From: Niebla homalea
Taxonomy: Eukaryota; Ascomycota; Lecanoromycetes; Lecanorales; Ramalinaceae
Direction: 5' to 3'
NCBI GenBank assembly: GCA_019925105.1
Contig: JAHGAU010000029.1
Location: 496,001-560,000 of the forward strand
DNA length: 64,000 bases
Shown: in pieces, positions 1 through 9,252 of the stretch
Layout: every line of letters begins with the position of its first letter
Position numbering within the stretch: the first letter of the stretch is position 1
Made by a program: the position numbers and the translations under genes
The notes under the pieces: model-generated
Seen by the model: only the letters and a program-made list of their open reading frames with translations
Database searches by the model: none
Told to the model about the DNA's origin: nothing

Positions 1-430
1 GAGGATATTGTGGAGGGTAGTGCTGTGGTTCCGCGGTGGTTGCGATATTCATCGGCCTTTGCGGAGGACCGGGATACTGGTGGGGATCTCCGATAGGCGA
101 TCGCGGGGCGGTCGATGAGCTACCACGACGGGAATACTCGGCATCTGGTTGGAATCGGCCATCCCGTGGCGTGGTGTGACCTGAATGAGGATGCTGCTGG
201 ACATAGCTGTGGGGATCCGGTAGACTCCTGCTGTCATGACTTACGTCATGAAATGGCGAGGGAGGCGGAGGGGGCTGCTGCATCAGCTGCGGCTGCGGGT
301 ATGGTGACGGCGCTGGCAGGCCATGAGGTGCTGGAGGATGCTGAGGTACTTGTGATTGCTGTGGGGGCATTCGTAAAGGCGCTTCGTAGAACTGGCGCGA
401 CCGCTTCACTTCTGGACCGCTTCCATCCAT
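1..430 (-). CDS. Pro/Gln/His-rich protein, N-terminal part (runs off left edge)
   Basis: Reading the minus strand from the ATG at 430-428, an open frame of 143 codons continues without a stop to position 1, so the gene is 3'-truncated by the window. The start is well defined: an in-frame TAG lies immediately before the ATG. The product begins MDGSGPEVKRSRQFYE and then turns into a Pro/Gln/His/Ser-rich stretch with runs such as QQPPPPPSPF and QHPPAPHGLPAP. This composition is typical of the disordered activation or scaffold regions of fungal transcription factors and chromatin regulators. No DNA-binding domain is in the visible part, so the family cannot be named. The basic KRSR near the N-terminus could be a nuclear signal (inference). 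An acceptor AG also sits just before the ATG, so an upstream exon is not excluded. Confidence 0.6.
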   Translation of the reverse strand, partial: MDGSGPEVKRSRQFYEAPLRMPPQQSQVPQHPPAPHGLPAPSPYPQPQLMQQPPPPPSPFHDVSHDSRSLPDPHSYVQQHPHSGHTTPRDGRFQPDAEYSRRGSSSTAPRSPIGDPHQYPGPPQRPMNIATTAEPQHYPPQYP

Positions 431-3400
431 CTATGCTCAAATTGCTGGCAGTCCTACATGCCCAATAGCGGTCTTCGATCCATTCACGAAACCCTCAACT
501 TCTCGCCAGGACGATCCAGTAGGCCAGCCTGGACTGCTTCGCCTCCAAGGTTCATCAAAGACTTGGGCGAGTACCGGGATGACGAGCAAAAGGTTCGTAG
601 CTAAGAGGACGATGGTCAGTTGAGCTGCAGCTCGAACAGGTGGAGACATGAGCAAGCGCGGTGGGGCGCGAGCTCCAAGAGGGCGGGCATCTTACTGACA
701 ATTCAACTTGGTGAAGTGGTCGCGAGGCGGAATGCGCACTGCGTATGATTGCTTATAGAGTAGTGAGGATGCCAAAAGCTGCGAATGCGAAATCGTAGAG
801 TCCTAAGGTATCCAACTCGGCCGAGAAACCGGTGAGGCGCAGGAGAAATATGGGTTCGCAAACGTGGTTTGGGTCCGACCGTTCGAGGAAGACTTGTGTG
901 ATGGGTGGCGGCTGTCACTTTGTGGGTAGCCACATGGCAGACGGGTACTCCAAAATGTCAACAATGCCAGCAATTTGGGGATCGACGTAGAAGACCAGGA
1001 ACAGGCGAATGAGACTGGATGGAATAGGTAGCAATCTGAATGATATCAGTAGCTCCAAGGTGGAACACGCCCGCGGCTTGAATTACCTCCAACCCTTGCA
1101 ACCCACTTCTGTCTAGTGGAGAAATAGCGGACGAGGGGGTGGGGGAGGTGATTTCCAACTGATCTTCCCGAGGTCTTGGGTCCGCAACAGGGATCTCCGG
1201 GGATCTGGATAGAGTAGGTAGTATCTGATCAGACTGGCGGTAGTGTCTAATAGTTATGCTGGGAGGGCGAGATGGAGATTTGGTCTGGCTCTTTTCTAGG
1301 ACAAAGACTGGAAGCCTGATTGGAAGAGAGGAAGCGGGCAGGCTATTGGCCATGGAAAAAGCATGATATTCTGAAGGAATTCCCATTAATTGTGCCGGGG
1401 AAAGGCCTGTGTGGATCCATCTCGTAAGCTTTCTTATGAAATCACAAAATCATCATCACGCATCCTTCCCGCCAATCCTCTTACGCTTAATAATAATGCT
1501 GAACTTGTGTGCTTTTTGCGACCTTTTCCTGGACAACCGACAACGTGGCGATCCCCCTCAACTTGCTGCACGCCCTGATCCTTCGACAACGCCTGACCTC
1601 TTGGCTCTCTATCTGCTTTCCTGTTCGGGGTAAAATTCTGTAAGCCCCACTGCCATCTTGACCACACCCACGCTGACCTGCTTTCTTGCGGTGGTGAGGC
1701 ATTGTTCGCTCCAAATGAAACAAGCTCTGCCAAGACGATATTCTTCAGGAGTAGTAAGGTACATAATAGCGGGCAATAGTCCCCCAACGTACCACATGTT
1801 CGGGACAGCTTAGCGACGCCACTGACACCACTGACACCGCTGACACCGCTGGGGCCGGATGCCTCGTGGCAGATTGCCCCAGACGGCCAGACACCCTGCC
1901 AATTTGCGCTGGAATAGAGTGTGAGGCAGGATGGATGAGGCATAGCTAATGAATTCCCTCATAAACCAGCCCGTCTTAAGGTGCAACCTATGACGAATCA
2001 CGAATGACAAGTGGATCACCATGGGACCACCTTTAAGCTTTGTCTCGCCAGCTTTAACTAACAGCAAAGTCTCACTCCGTAATTTCAACAATCGAGCAAA
2101 GCAATCGCGGTCGGTTTTAAGGAGATGTCGGAAACAAAGCCTGATTGGCTCATTTGGCCTTCTCCATCCCCCCATTCTCCCTCGTAGCGAGCCGTTGTTG
2201 TGTGCATCATGTCACTCTGTCAAACCGGCAGGAGGGGACTTTGGCCCCTGTTACGCCCCCCAGTCCTCCGATGATTGCCATTCGCTTCAGCATATTATCG
2301 GACTCTTACGCAGCTGCGCATCATCGCTGTTTAGCACCACCATCTGACTTGCCACGAGGCAGCAGACCCCAAGATCTGGTCGGAGATACAACCGTACCAG
2401 ATCGCTTGCAACACCGCCTAGCCTGGACACGTAGAAACCTATGCGATGACACGTGAGGTTATCCATAATTTGAGTCTGGCCAATTGTGAATTCGTTCTAT
2501 CAATATGATCAGGCCCCGGGCTTTGATCGAGACCGAGTGCCTCGACTCTTTTGCCCCAGGGCAACATGTCTGTGACCCTTTCCGGACGCTTTTTTTAGAA
2601 TTGCTTTTACGTATAGAATCAACCAAGCAATTCAAAGGGGCAACGACCAATCTGACCTGCGTCTTGGACATCGCTATGGGCACAAATTCGCCATCTTTCG
2701 AAGCTCCCAAGGTCCGAGTTGGGCTGTCACTTGTGCACTCAATTCCGGCAAGGACATCATGTGATGGTGTGATGTCTCAGATGGGCGATGGCTGATAATT
2801 TGGGATGGATAGTGTTCACTTTAGACTCCGTGGGGGCGTACGCTTGACCGCCTGACAGGCTAAAATGAGAAATCTCACGCGGTCTTGCTCAGAAGTCAGA
2901 AACGATCAACGATGACATGAGAAGTTTGAGGAGTTGCATAATGATCCATCCTGTCTTCGGATGCGTGGGTTATAACCCCATGTACTGTTGTACACAATCC
3001 GCAGCATTTGATCTGGTAATCAAGAGGGACGTGCGCATCGTGCAGCTTGCTCATCGAGAGCTGCCCCTTTTAAGCTCGTCTAGCTTGCTGGTGTCGTTGG
3101 AGGAGCCTCGGGGAGCAAATCATTGACATTACCACATTTCGTCTAATGTCGGTACTTGTCACGAATGACCTGATCAGCGCATCAGATACAAGCATGGCTC
3201 TGTCCTTTCTGTTGCTTCACCGCCTCCGAGGGTTCAGGTCACGGAGCAAGTTGGGTGCAGTAGTGGTTCTCGTTCTTTCAAAAAGCCTCAATGTTGCCTG
3301 ATAGCCCGCTTGTTTGCTGTCGCATCCAATGTACCACCAGTACCACCCTGCGTCGTGCCCTACGCACCTGAATTGGCCGTCACGAGTGCCGATGCCACCA

Positions 3401-4311
3401 GTGAACGCCGCGTCTGCCATTATTGGCTCTCAAGGTTCGAACTGCACACACCCATTTGGGGCACGTCTCGTGAGCAACGTCGTTTTCCCACCAACAAGGA
3501 GGCGTCCAATGCCAGGAGGATGACGTTTGATCGAGACCTGCTTTGTGCTGCGATTGGACTGTTGTTCTAAGGCGCTCCAACAAAAGCCGGCCCTTTTACA
3601 GTCTTCATACAGACCAATCAACCGTGATCGCCCCCGCAAGCAAAGAACGACTCAATTTGGAGCGCGGGTGGCAGGATGAGTTCAAAGATTCCCGACTTCC
3701 CGTACTGGTGGCTGTTGCAGTGTTGATCCACTGCCTAGTGCCTACCATTCGGCTCCAGAGCTGACTCAATTGCATATGTGGCCACGCATTACATTACACC
3801 TTGGAGGAAGCTATCATGGTTTTGCCATACAAGAGTGTCATGGAAGGCGAGTTGTGCTGGCTCAATACCAAATGCCCAATCATGGAGATCTCTACTCAAA
3901 TCGATATGTGCCTGCCTCAGCGAAAAAGGTCAGGGTTTATGAGAAACATCGTTGGACTAGGTCTGCGTATTGGGCTATTCATATCCCACTTGAATACCAC
4001 GTTGTGTTATCTTAATTGCTCCATCTCCAAAGAAGTGCAAGTTAGTAATACCTTGCGGCGCATTGCATTGTCGAACGCATCCAACTGTCAAACTGGCATT
4101 GCATGGCGCAGAGCCGCAGGTACAACATACGGGCGTACATGCAAATTCGTTGACCCCTACTGTACTCAAATTTTTGATCTTTTCGGCGAAACAACAGTCT
4201 GGCATCGCACTTGACAATCATGTAGATAGCTTAGCTCAGAGTATCAGAATATCATCTCGATTGTGGTGATAGTATAAAGAAGCTGCAATACCGTAGGTTG
4301 CCCCGCAGTGT
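431..4311. other. gene-poor intergenic region
   Basis: Nearly 3.9 kb in which I recognise no gene. Short open frames occur on both strands (for example 958-1386 minus and 1434-1943 minus) but none shows a known domain, a convincing start, or protein-like composition. It probably holds the promoter and leader of the left-edge gene. The only clear structures are a 9-bp tandem repeat at 1818-1853 and the left boundary of the foldback element at 4312. Confidence 0.5.
1818..1853. repeat. 9-bp tandem repeat, four units
   Basis: Four successive near-identical 9-mers of the form RCCRCTGAC/ACCGCTGAC. Read on the minus strand they give a GVSGVSGV-type peptide in a short open frame that otherwise looks non-coding. 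Confidence 0.7.
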
Positions 4312-4860
4312 CCCTAGAAGTGCTCACCCCCCAACCGGACAAAACCAAACCCGATTCGGATTTATTCTTTTAATCTTTTCGTCTCTTAGTCTTCAATCCA
4401 CTTATTACATCCTTATTACTCCACAAATGAGACTTGCAGACCGTCAGTCAATAGAATATAGGTAGTCTCACCCTCACCCTCAGTCTCAGTAAGCCCTTTA
4501 CCGAGTCCTTCAGCAAGCCCTTCACCAGGCCCTTTACTAAACCCTTTACTAGGCCCTTTACCAAAACGCGATGATTTCGGGGTAAAGGCATATAAGGATC
4601 AGGAGTGGCCTCATTTTATAGGGCTTGCGGAGGGGCTTGCGGAAGGGCTTACTAAAGGGTCTGCTTATCTGTGAGATTTGAGGGTGACGGTAAAGGTAAT
4701 AATGAGGTTGAGGCTGTCTAAAACCTCCTAAGTGACGGCCTGTAAGTGTCATTTGTAGAGTAATAAGGATGTAATAATTGTGTTGAAGACCAAGAAAAAA
4801 AAGAAGAAAAAAACCACGTCGGGTTTAGCGTGTCCGGTTGGGGGGTGAGCCCTTCTAGGG
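4312..4860. mobile_element. foldback / MITE-like element with ~130-bp inverted arms
   Basis: The left arm starts CCCTAGAAGTGCTCACCCCC and the reverse complement of the right end starts CCCTAGAAGGGCTCACCCCC. Similarity continues inward through CAACCGGACA, AAACCCGA, a T-rich tract, GTCTTCAA, and a well conserved block containing ATTACATCCTTATTACT, then ACAAATGA and CCGTCA. The inverted arms cover about 4312-4455 and 4727-4860. The core holds a 12-bp tandem repeat (4491-4566) and a partly complementary GGGCTTGCGGA-type repeat (about 4620-4655). No transposase frame is present, so it is non-autonomous. A target-site duplication is not evident; the outermost bases (AGTGT and GGTCA before CCCTAG) are only weakly alike. 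Superfamily cannot be assigned. Confidence 0.8.
4491..4566. repeat. 12-bp tandem repeat in element core
   Basis: About six degenerate copies of a unit close to CCCTTTACYARR fill the left half of the foldback element core. Reverse-complement-like units lie to the right, so the core could itself form a stem. Confidence 0.7.
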
Positions 4861-5372
4861 TGACCCCACCAAAAAATAGATTTGGCGGCTAAACATGAGC
4901 TTTTTCAATGATCACTGCTTAAGAGCTTATGTTGTATAGCTTTTGTCTAACATTGTATGATCTGGGTCCTTATACTGTCAAAATTATATATAACAATTTC
5001 AAGAGACTCTACAAGCGTAGTTGTTGAGTAGATTGTTGAGTTGTGGTTTTGACGAGGAATTCAAGCAACTGAGTGCAAAAACAACCAACGAATTTGCATG
5101 GCTTATCTTATCGCAGTAGCGCCAAGACGTTTGAAGATATCTGGCGACTTCGACAAAATCTTTTTTTTGGGGGGATTTTTGAAGCAGCTTCAGGAAGACA
5201 ATCGAAGAATAGCACCCTCATTCTCCACAGCGGTCACGCGAGGGTTTTCGAATGATGCTCTTTTCAAAGCTTTCCTCCTTCCATTGAAGGGCCTACCCTC
5301 GTACTGCGACCGTCTCAGGGTTCGCCCTCACACTCCCCCTTGACTCGACGAGTCAAACAAACATAAGCCAAG
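4861..5372. other. intergenic, AT-rich, 5' of the DnaJ gene
   Basis: About 510 bp with AT-rich stretches directly right of the foldback element, then a leader ending at the ATG of the DnaJ gene. No gene is seen. A run of T followed by G occurs near 5161-5175. Confidence 0.5.
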
Positions 5373-6800
5373 ATGCTCCTGCTACCGTCCCTCTTCCTCA
5401 TCTTCCTCCTTCCCTTGGCTCTCTGTGCCGAGGACTTCTATAAGCTCCTCAACATCGATAAAGGCGCCTCAGATCGCGAGATCAAGAAAGCATATCGAAC
5501 CCTTAGCAAGAAATATCACCCAGACAAGAATCCGTACGTCGCACTGCCCTACCAAGTCCTGCCCTGTGCCCTACCAAGTCCTACCCTGTGCCCAACGTTC
5601 CAGGGCACATACATTCCCTCTTTCTCATTCTGTCTACCTCCACACTCCCATCCCAATGGCAGAACATCCACGCGAAGAAGCTAAGACACAGACCGCAGGG
5701 GCAACGACACCGCCTCCGCACGCTTCGTCGCCATTGCCGAAGCCTACGAAGCCCTCTCGGACTCGGACCTCCGCTCCATTTACGACAAATACGGCCACGA
5801 CGGCCTCGCCCAACACAAAGCCGGCCGCGCCGGCGGGGCCGGCCAGTCGCACGACCCGTTCGACCTCTTCTCCCGCTTCTTCGGCGGGTCCGGCCACTTC
5901 GGCCACTCCTCGGGCGTGCGCCGAGGGCCGGACATGGAAGTCCGCGTCGCGGTGCCGCTGCGCGATTTCTACACGGGCCAGGAGCACGAGTTCAGTCTGG
6001 AGAAGCAGCAGATCTGCGAGGAGTGCGAGGGGACCGGGTCCGCGGACGGGACGACGGAGAGTTGCGACAAGTGCGGCGGCCGGGGCGCGGTGTTGCAGAA
6101 GCACATGCTGGCGCCGGGGATATTCCAGCAGGTGCAGATGCAGTGTGACAAGTGCGGTGGCCAGGGCAAGATGGTGAGGCATCCGTGCAAGGTGTGTGGG
6201 GGGAGTCGGGTGGTTCAGAAGCTGGCGACGCATACGCTACATGTGGAGAAGGGCATGCGGAAGGGGTCGACGATCAATTACGAGAATGAGGCGAATGAGA
6301 GTCCGGATTGGGAGGCGGGAGATCTGCTGGTGCATGTGGTGGAGAAGGAGGCGGAACTGGAGGAGGAGGGCCAGGAAGGGGTGAGGAGTGATGGGGCTTT
6401 TATGAGGCGGAAGGGTAGAGATCTGTATTGGAAGGAGGTTCTGAGTCTGCGGGAGGCCTGGATGGGGGATTGGTCTCGAAAGTTGGTGCATTTGGACGGG
6501 CATATTGTTGAGCTTGGTCGGAAAAGAGGCAAGGTCATCCAGCCTAATCAGGTTGATGTCATTGCTGGGGAGGGTATGCCAATACCAATTGGAGAGCAAG
6601 AGCGGGACAAGGCGGGAGCAGAGGAGCACGGAAACCTGGTGGTGGAGTACATCGTCGTGCTCCCCGATCAGATCGAGAAGCCGATGGAGAAGGACTTCTG
6701 GGCTTTGTGGGAGAAGTGGCGCAAGAAGATTGGGGTCGACTTGGACAAGGAGCTTGGGAGACCAGGGGAAAAGGCGGGGCAGGCGCATGGTGAATTGTAA
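5373..6800 (+). CDS. SCJ1: ER-lumenal DnaJ/Hsp40 co-chaperone, Scj1 homologue
   Basis: Two exons, 5373-5533 and 5699-6800, give 420 residues. The intron donor is GTACGT and the acceptor CCGCAG; joining gives the classic DKNPGNDTA junction of the J domain. Residues 1-19 are a signal peptide. The J domain follows (about 20-90) with HPD at 49-51, then a Gly/Phe-rich linker. Four cysteine repeats ([32 protein letters not shown]) form the type I zinc region; the last lacks the final Gly. A C-terminal substrate-binding domain completes the protein. The protein ends HGEL, which resembles the HDEL/KDEL retrieval signal, so residence in the ER lumen with BiP/Kar2 is expected. The start ATG is the only one compatible with the signal peptide. 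The next gene, on the same strand, is 364 bp downstream. Confidence 0.93.
5546..5589 (+). repeat. 22-bp tandem duplication inside the SCJ1 intron
   Basis: Two adjacent 22-bp copies starting GCCCTACCAAGTCCT differ at one base. They lie wholly inside the 165-bp intron and explain part of its unusual length. Confidence 0.8.
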
Positions 6801-7164
6801 TATACCACATGTTCGAATAGATTCTTGATAGACTCGAATTGGCTGGAAAGTCTACCTCAATGCGATGTGGGTACTGGACTACCACAAGGCTGCTCTATGG
6901 GTTCACATAATGGATGCTGAAGCAGAGAGCTAATGACCAGCAGCAAATGTTTTGGTTCCAAATCTGCGTCATTCGAAGATCTACAAACCCCCCGGGGCGA
7001 CGCACCCATTGGCCCGAGTGACCTCCTCGCTTGCATACAGTTGCTCGTCAAATAATTGCTTTGCTTGATTCTCTAGCATGTCTACCTGCTCCGCTCGAAT
7101 CTGGCTTCCCTCTCCATCTCTTCTGCGACCCCATCGAAAACCACCCAACGACTGAGCAGCAACA
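6801..7164. other. intergenic
   Basis: 364 bp between the DnaJ gene and the acyl-CoA synthetase gene. It must hold the terminator of the first and the promoter of the second. I see no distinct motif in it. Confidence 0.5.
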
Positions 7165-9252
7165 ATGTCCGCCCACCCACAAGACCTCGTCCACGCCCAC
7201 TCCCTATCCGATCCCGAATCCTTCTGGTCCCACCAGGCTGACCAACTCCACTGGCACAAGAAGCCGTCGAGGGCACTCAAACGTTACACCAAGCAGTTGG
7301 GGAATGGCATCTCCCACCCGAGCTTCTCGTGGTTTCCCGACGGAGAGCTTTCGACCAGCTACAACTGCATTGATCGCCACGTGCATGCTGGCCATGGCAA
7401 CACCACGGCAATCATATGGGACTCGCCCGTCAGTGGGAATAAACAGCGCATAAGCTACGATGAACTATTGAAAGAAGTCGAGACTCTGGCGGGGGTGCTG
7501 AGAGAGGAGGGCGTGAGGAAAGGGGATGTGGTGCTTGTCTATATGCCCATGATCCCACAGGCTTTGTTCGCAATTCTAGCCATCATCCGCCTAGGCGCCA
7601 TCCACGCAGCTGTCTTCGGCGGCTTCGCACCGGCATCTCTAGCCCAACGGATCGATGCATCGAAGCCGAGAGCCATCGTAACGGCGTCGTGCGGTATTGA
7701 AGGCTCCAAAGGCCCCTTGGCTTACAAACCGTTCATTGATGGTGCATTAGAAAAGAGCAGCCATAGGCCAGAAAAGGTGTTTATCTGGCAGAGAGAAGAG
7801 TCCAGATGGGACCCAATCAATGAGAGCAATGGGCAACGTGACTTACAAAAATTGGCTGAGCATGCCCGGCAGCGCAAGCTGAAAGCAGGATCAGTGGCGG
7901 TCAAGAGTAGCGACGGTCTCTATATCATTTACACAAGCGGGACCACAGGCACCCCCAAAGGCGTTCTGCGAGAGGCTGGGGGTCATGCAGTCGGCTTGCA
8001 CCTGTCCATACGCTACCTCTTTGGCATTCACACGGGAGACGTTATGTTCTGCGCATCAGACATTGGCTGGGTGGTAGGCCATTCATACATTCTGTACGCT
8101 CCGCTCCTCGCAGGCGCTACTACGGTTCTGTTTGAGGGCAAGCCGGTGGGGACGCCCAATGCAGGCACCTTTTGGCGAATCCTGGCCGAACATAGAGTGA
8201 ACACGCTCTTTACTGCGCCTACCGCTCTACGAGCAATCAGGCGAGAGGATCCCAAGAGCAATTTCTTCGAGGCGGCCGGTAAGCGTGGAGGATTGAAGCA
8301 GCTGAAAGCTCTCTTTGTCGCTGGTGAGAGGAGCGAGCCGAGTATTGTCCGAATGTACCAGTATTTGTTGGATGAATACTGCGCACCAAATGCGCAAGTC
8401 ATTGACAATTGGTGGTCGTCCGAGTCTGGCTCTCCCATCTCAGGTCTCGCGCTCGAAGCAGGCGCAGGTAAGAATTTCCATCAATACGCCGAACAAAGGT
8501 CCTTACCTACAAAGCCCGGCTCCGCAGGGAAGCCAATGCCTGGCTTCGATATTCGAGTAGTAGACGACTCGGGCAAGGAAGTCAGCAAAGGGAGCATGGG
8601 AAACATTGTGTTGGGCCTTCCTCTGGCCCCAACCGGTTTTACTACCCTTTTCAATGACGAGGAGCGATTCTACAAGGGTTACCTGAAGCGATTCGACGGA
8701 CAGTGGATTGACACCGGCGATGCTGGCATGACCGATCGAGACGGTTACATTCACGTCATGTCCCGTACTGACGACATCATTAATGTCGCCGCGCATCGCT
8801 TTAGCACAGGGGCCATCGAACAAGCTATTGCATCTCACCCGGAGATTGTCGAAAGCTGTGTCGTCGGTATTCCAGATGAAATGAAGGGGCAGCTGCCCTT
8901 TGCATTTGTCACATTGTCTCTGGCCGACCATCCTCGCTCTGCAATTCCAGATGGGAAATTGTACAAGGAGGTGCAAATGTCCATCAAGGAGCAGATTGGT
9001 GCCATTGCTGCTCTGGGTGGGATGATACAGGGCAAGGGGATGATACCAAAGACCAGGTCGGGCAAAACGTTGAGAAGGGTTTTAAAGGAGTTGGTGGAAA
9101 ATGCTGTGCATGGTGATTTCGAGAGAGGGGTGCAGGTGCCTGCGACAGTTGAAGACGCAGCTGTCGTCGGAGTTGCCCGAGCAAAAGTCAAAGAGTACTT
9201 CGAGGGTATGGGGGGGAGACATAAAGCTATTGAGACCCGTCCGAAATTGTGA
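7165..9252 (+). CDS. propionyl-CoA/acetyl-CoA synthetase (ACSS3/PrpE type)
   Basis: Uninterrupted 695-codon gene; the ATG sits in a good context (CAACAATG). The protein is an AMP-forming acyl-CoA synthetase of the acetyl-CoA synthetase group. The N-terminal cap is followed by the P-loop YTSGTTGTPKGV (about 256-267), a WWSSESG active-site motif (about 416), the hinge region DTGDAGMTDRDGYIHVMSR, and the C-terminal SGKTLRR with the catalytic Lys at about 634. WWSSESG instead of the WWQTETG of true acetyl-CoA synthetases, and overall similarity to PrpE/ACSS3 proteins, favour propionate or another short-chain acid as substrate (inference). The enzyme would activate the acid with ATP and CoA, feeding the methylcitrate cycle or acetyl-CoA pool. 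The C-terminus RPKL is a possible weak PTS1 peroxisomal signal. No N-terminal mitochondrial presequence is obvious. Confidence 0.9.
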   Translation: MSAHPQDLVHAHSLSDPESFWSHQADQLHWHKKPSRALKRYTKQLGNGISHPSFSWFPDGELSTSYNCIDRHVHAGHGNTTAIIWDSPVSGNKQRISYDELLKEVETLAGVLREEGVRKGDVVLVYMPMIPQALFAILAIIRLGAIHAAVFGGFAPASLAQRIDASKPRAIVTASCGIEGSKGPLAYKPFIDGALEKSSHRPEKVFIWQREESRWDPINESNGQRDLQKLAEHARQRKLKAGSVAVKSSDGLYIIYTSGTTGTPKGVLREAGGHAVGLHLSIRYLFGIHTGDVMFCASDIGWVVGHSYILYAPLLAGATTVLFEGKPVGTPNAGTFWRILAEHRVNTLFTAPTALRAIRREDPKSNFFEAAGKRGGLKQLKALFVAGERSEPSIVRMYQYLLDEYCAPNAQVIDNWWSSESGSPISGLALEAGAGKNFHQYAEQRSLPTKPGSAGKPMPGFDIRVVDDSGKEVSKGSMGNIVLGLPLAPTGFTTLFNDEERFYKGYLKRFDGQWIDTGDAGMTDRDGYIHVMSRTDDIINVAAHRFSTGAIEQAIASHPEIVESCVVGIPDEMKGQLPFAFVTLSLADHPRSAIPDGKLYKEVQMSIKEQIGAIAALGGMIQGKGMIPKTRSGKTLRRVLKELVENAVHGDFERGVQVPATVEDAAVVGVARAKVKEYFEGMGGRHKAIETRPKL

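Noticed and set aside
958..1943. Minus-strand frames of 142 and 169 codons as a gene
   Set aside because: No domain, the second contains the 9-bp repeat, and composition is not protein-like; no intron links them to the left-edge gene.
5634..6233. 199-codon antisense frame within the DnaJ gene
   Set aside because: Mirror of GC-rich coding sequence; the plus-strand protein is unmistakable.
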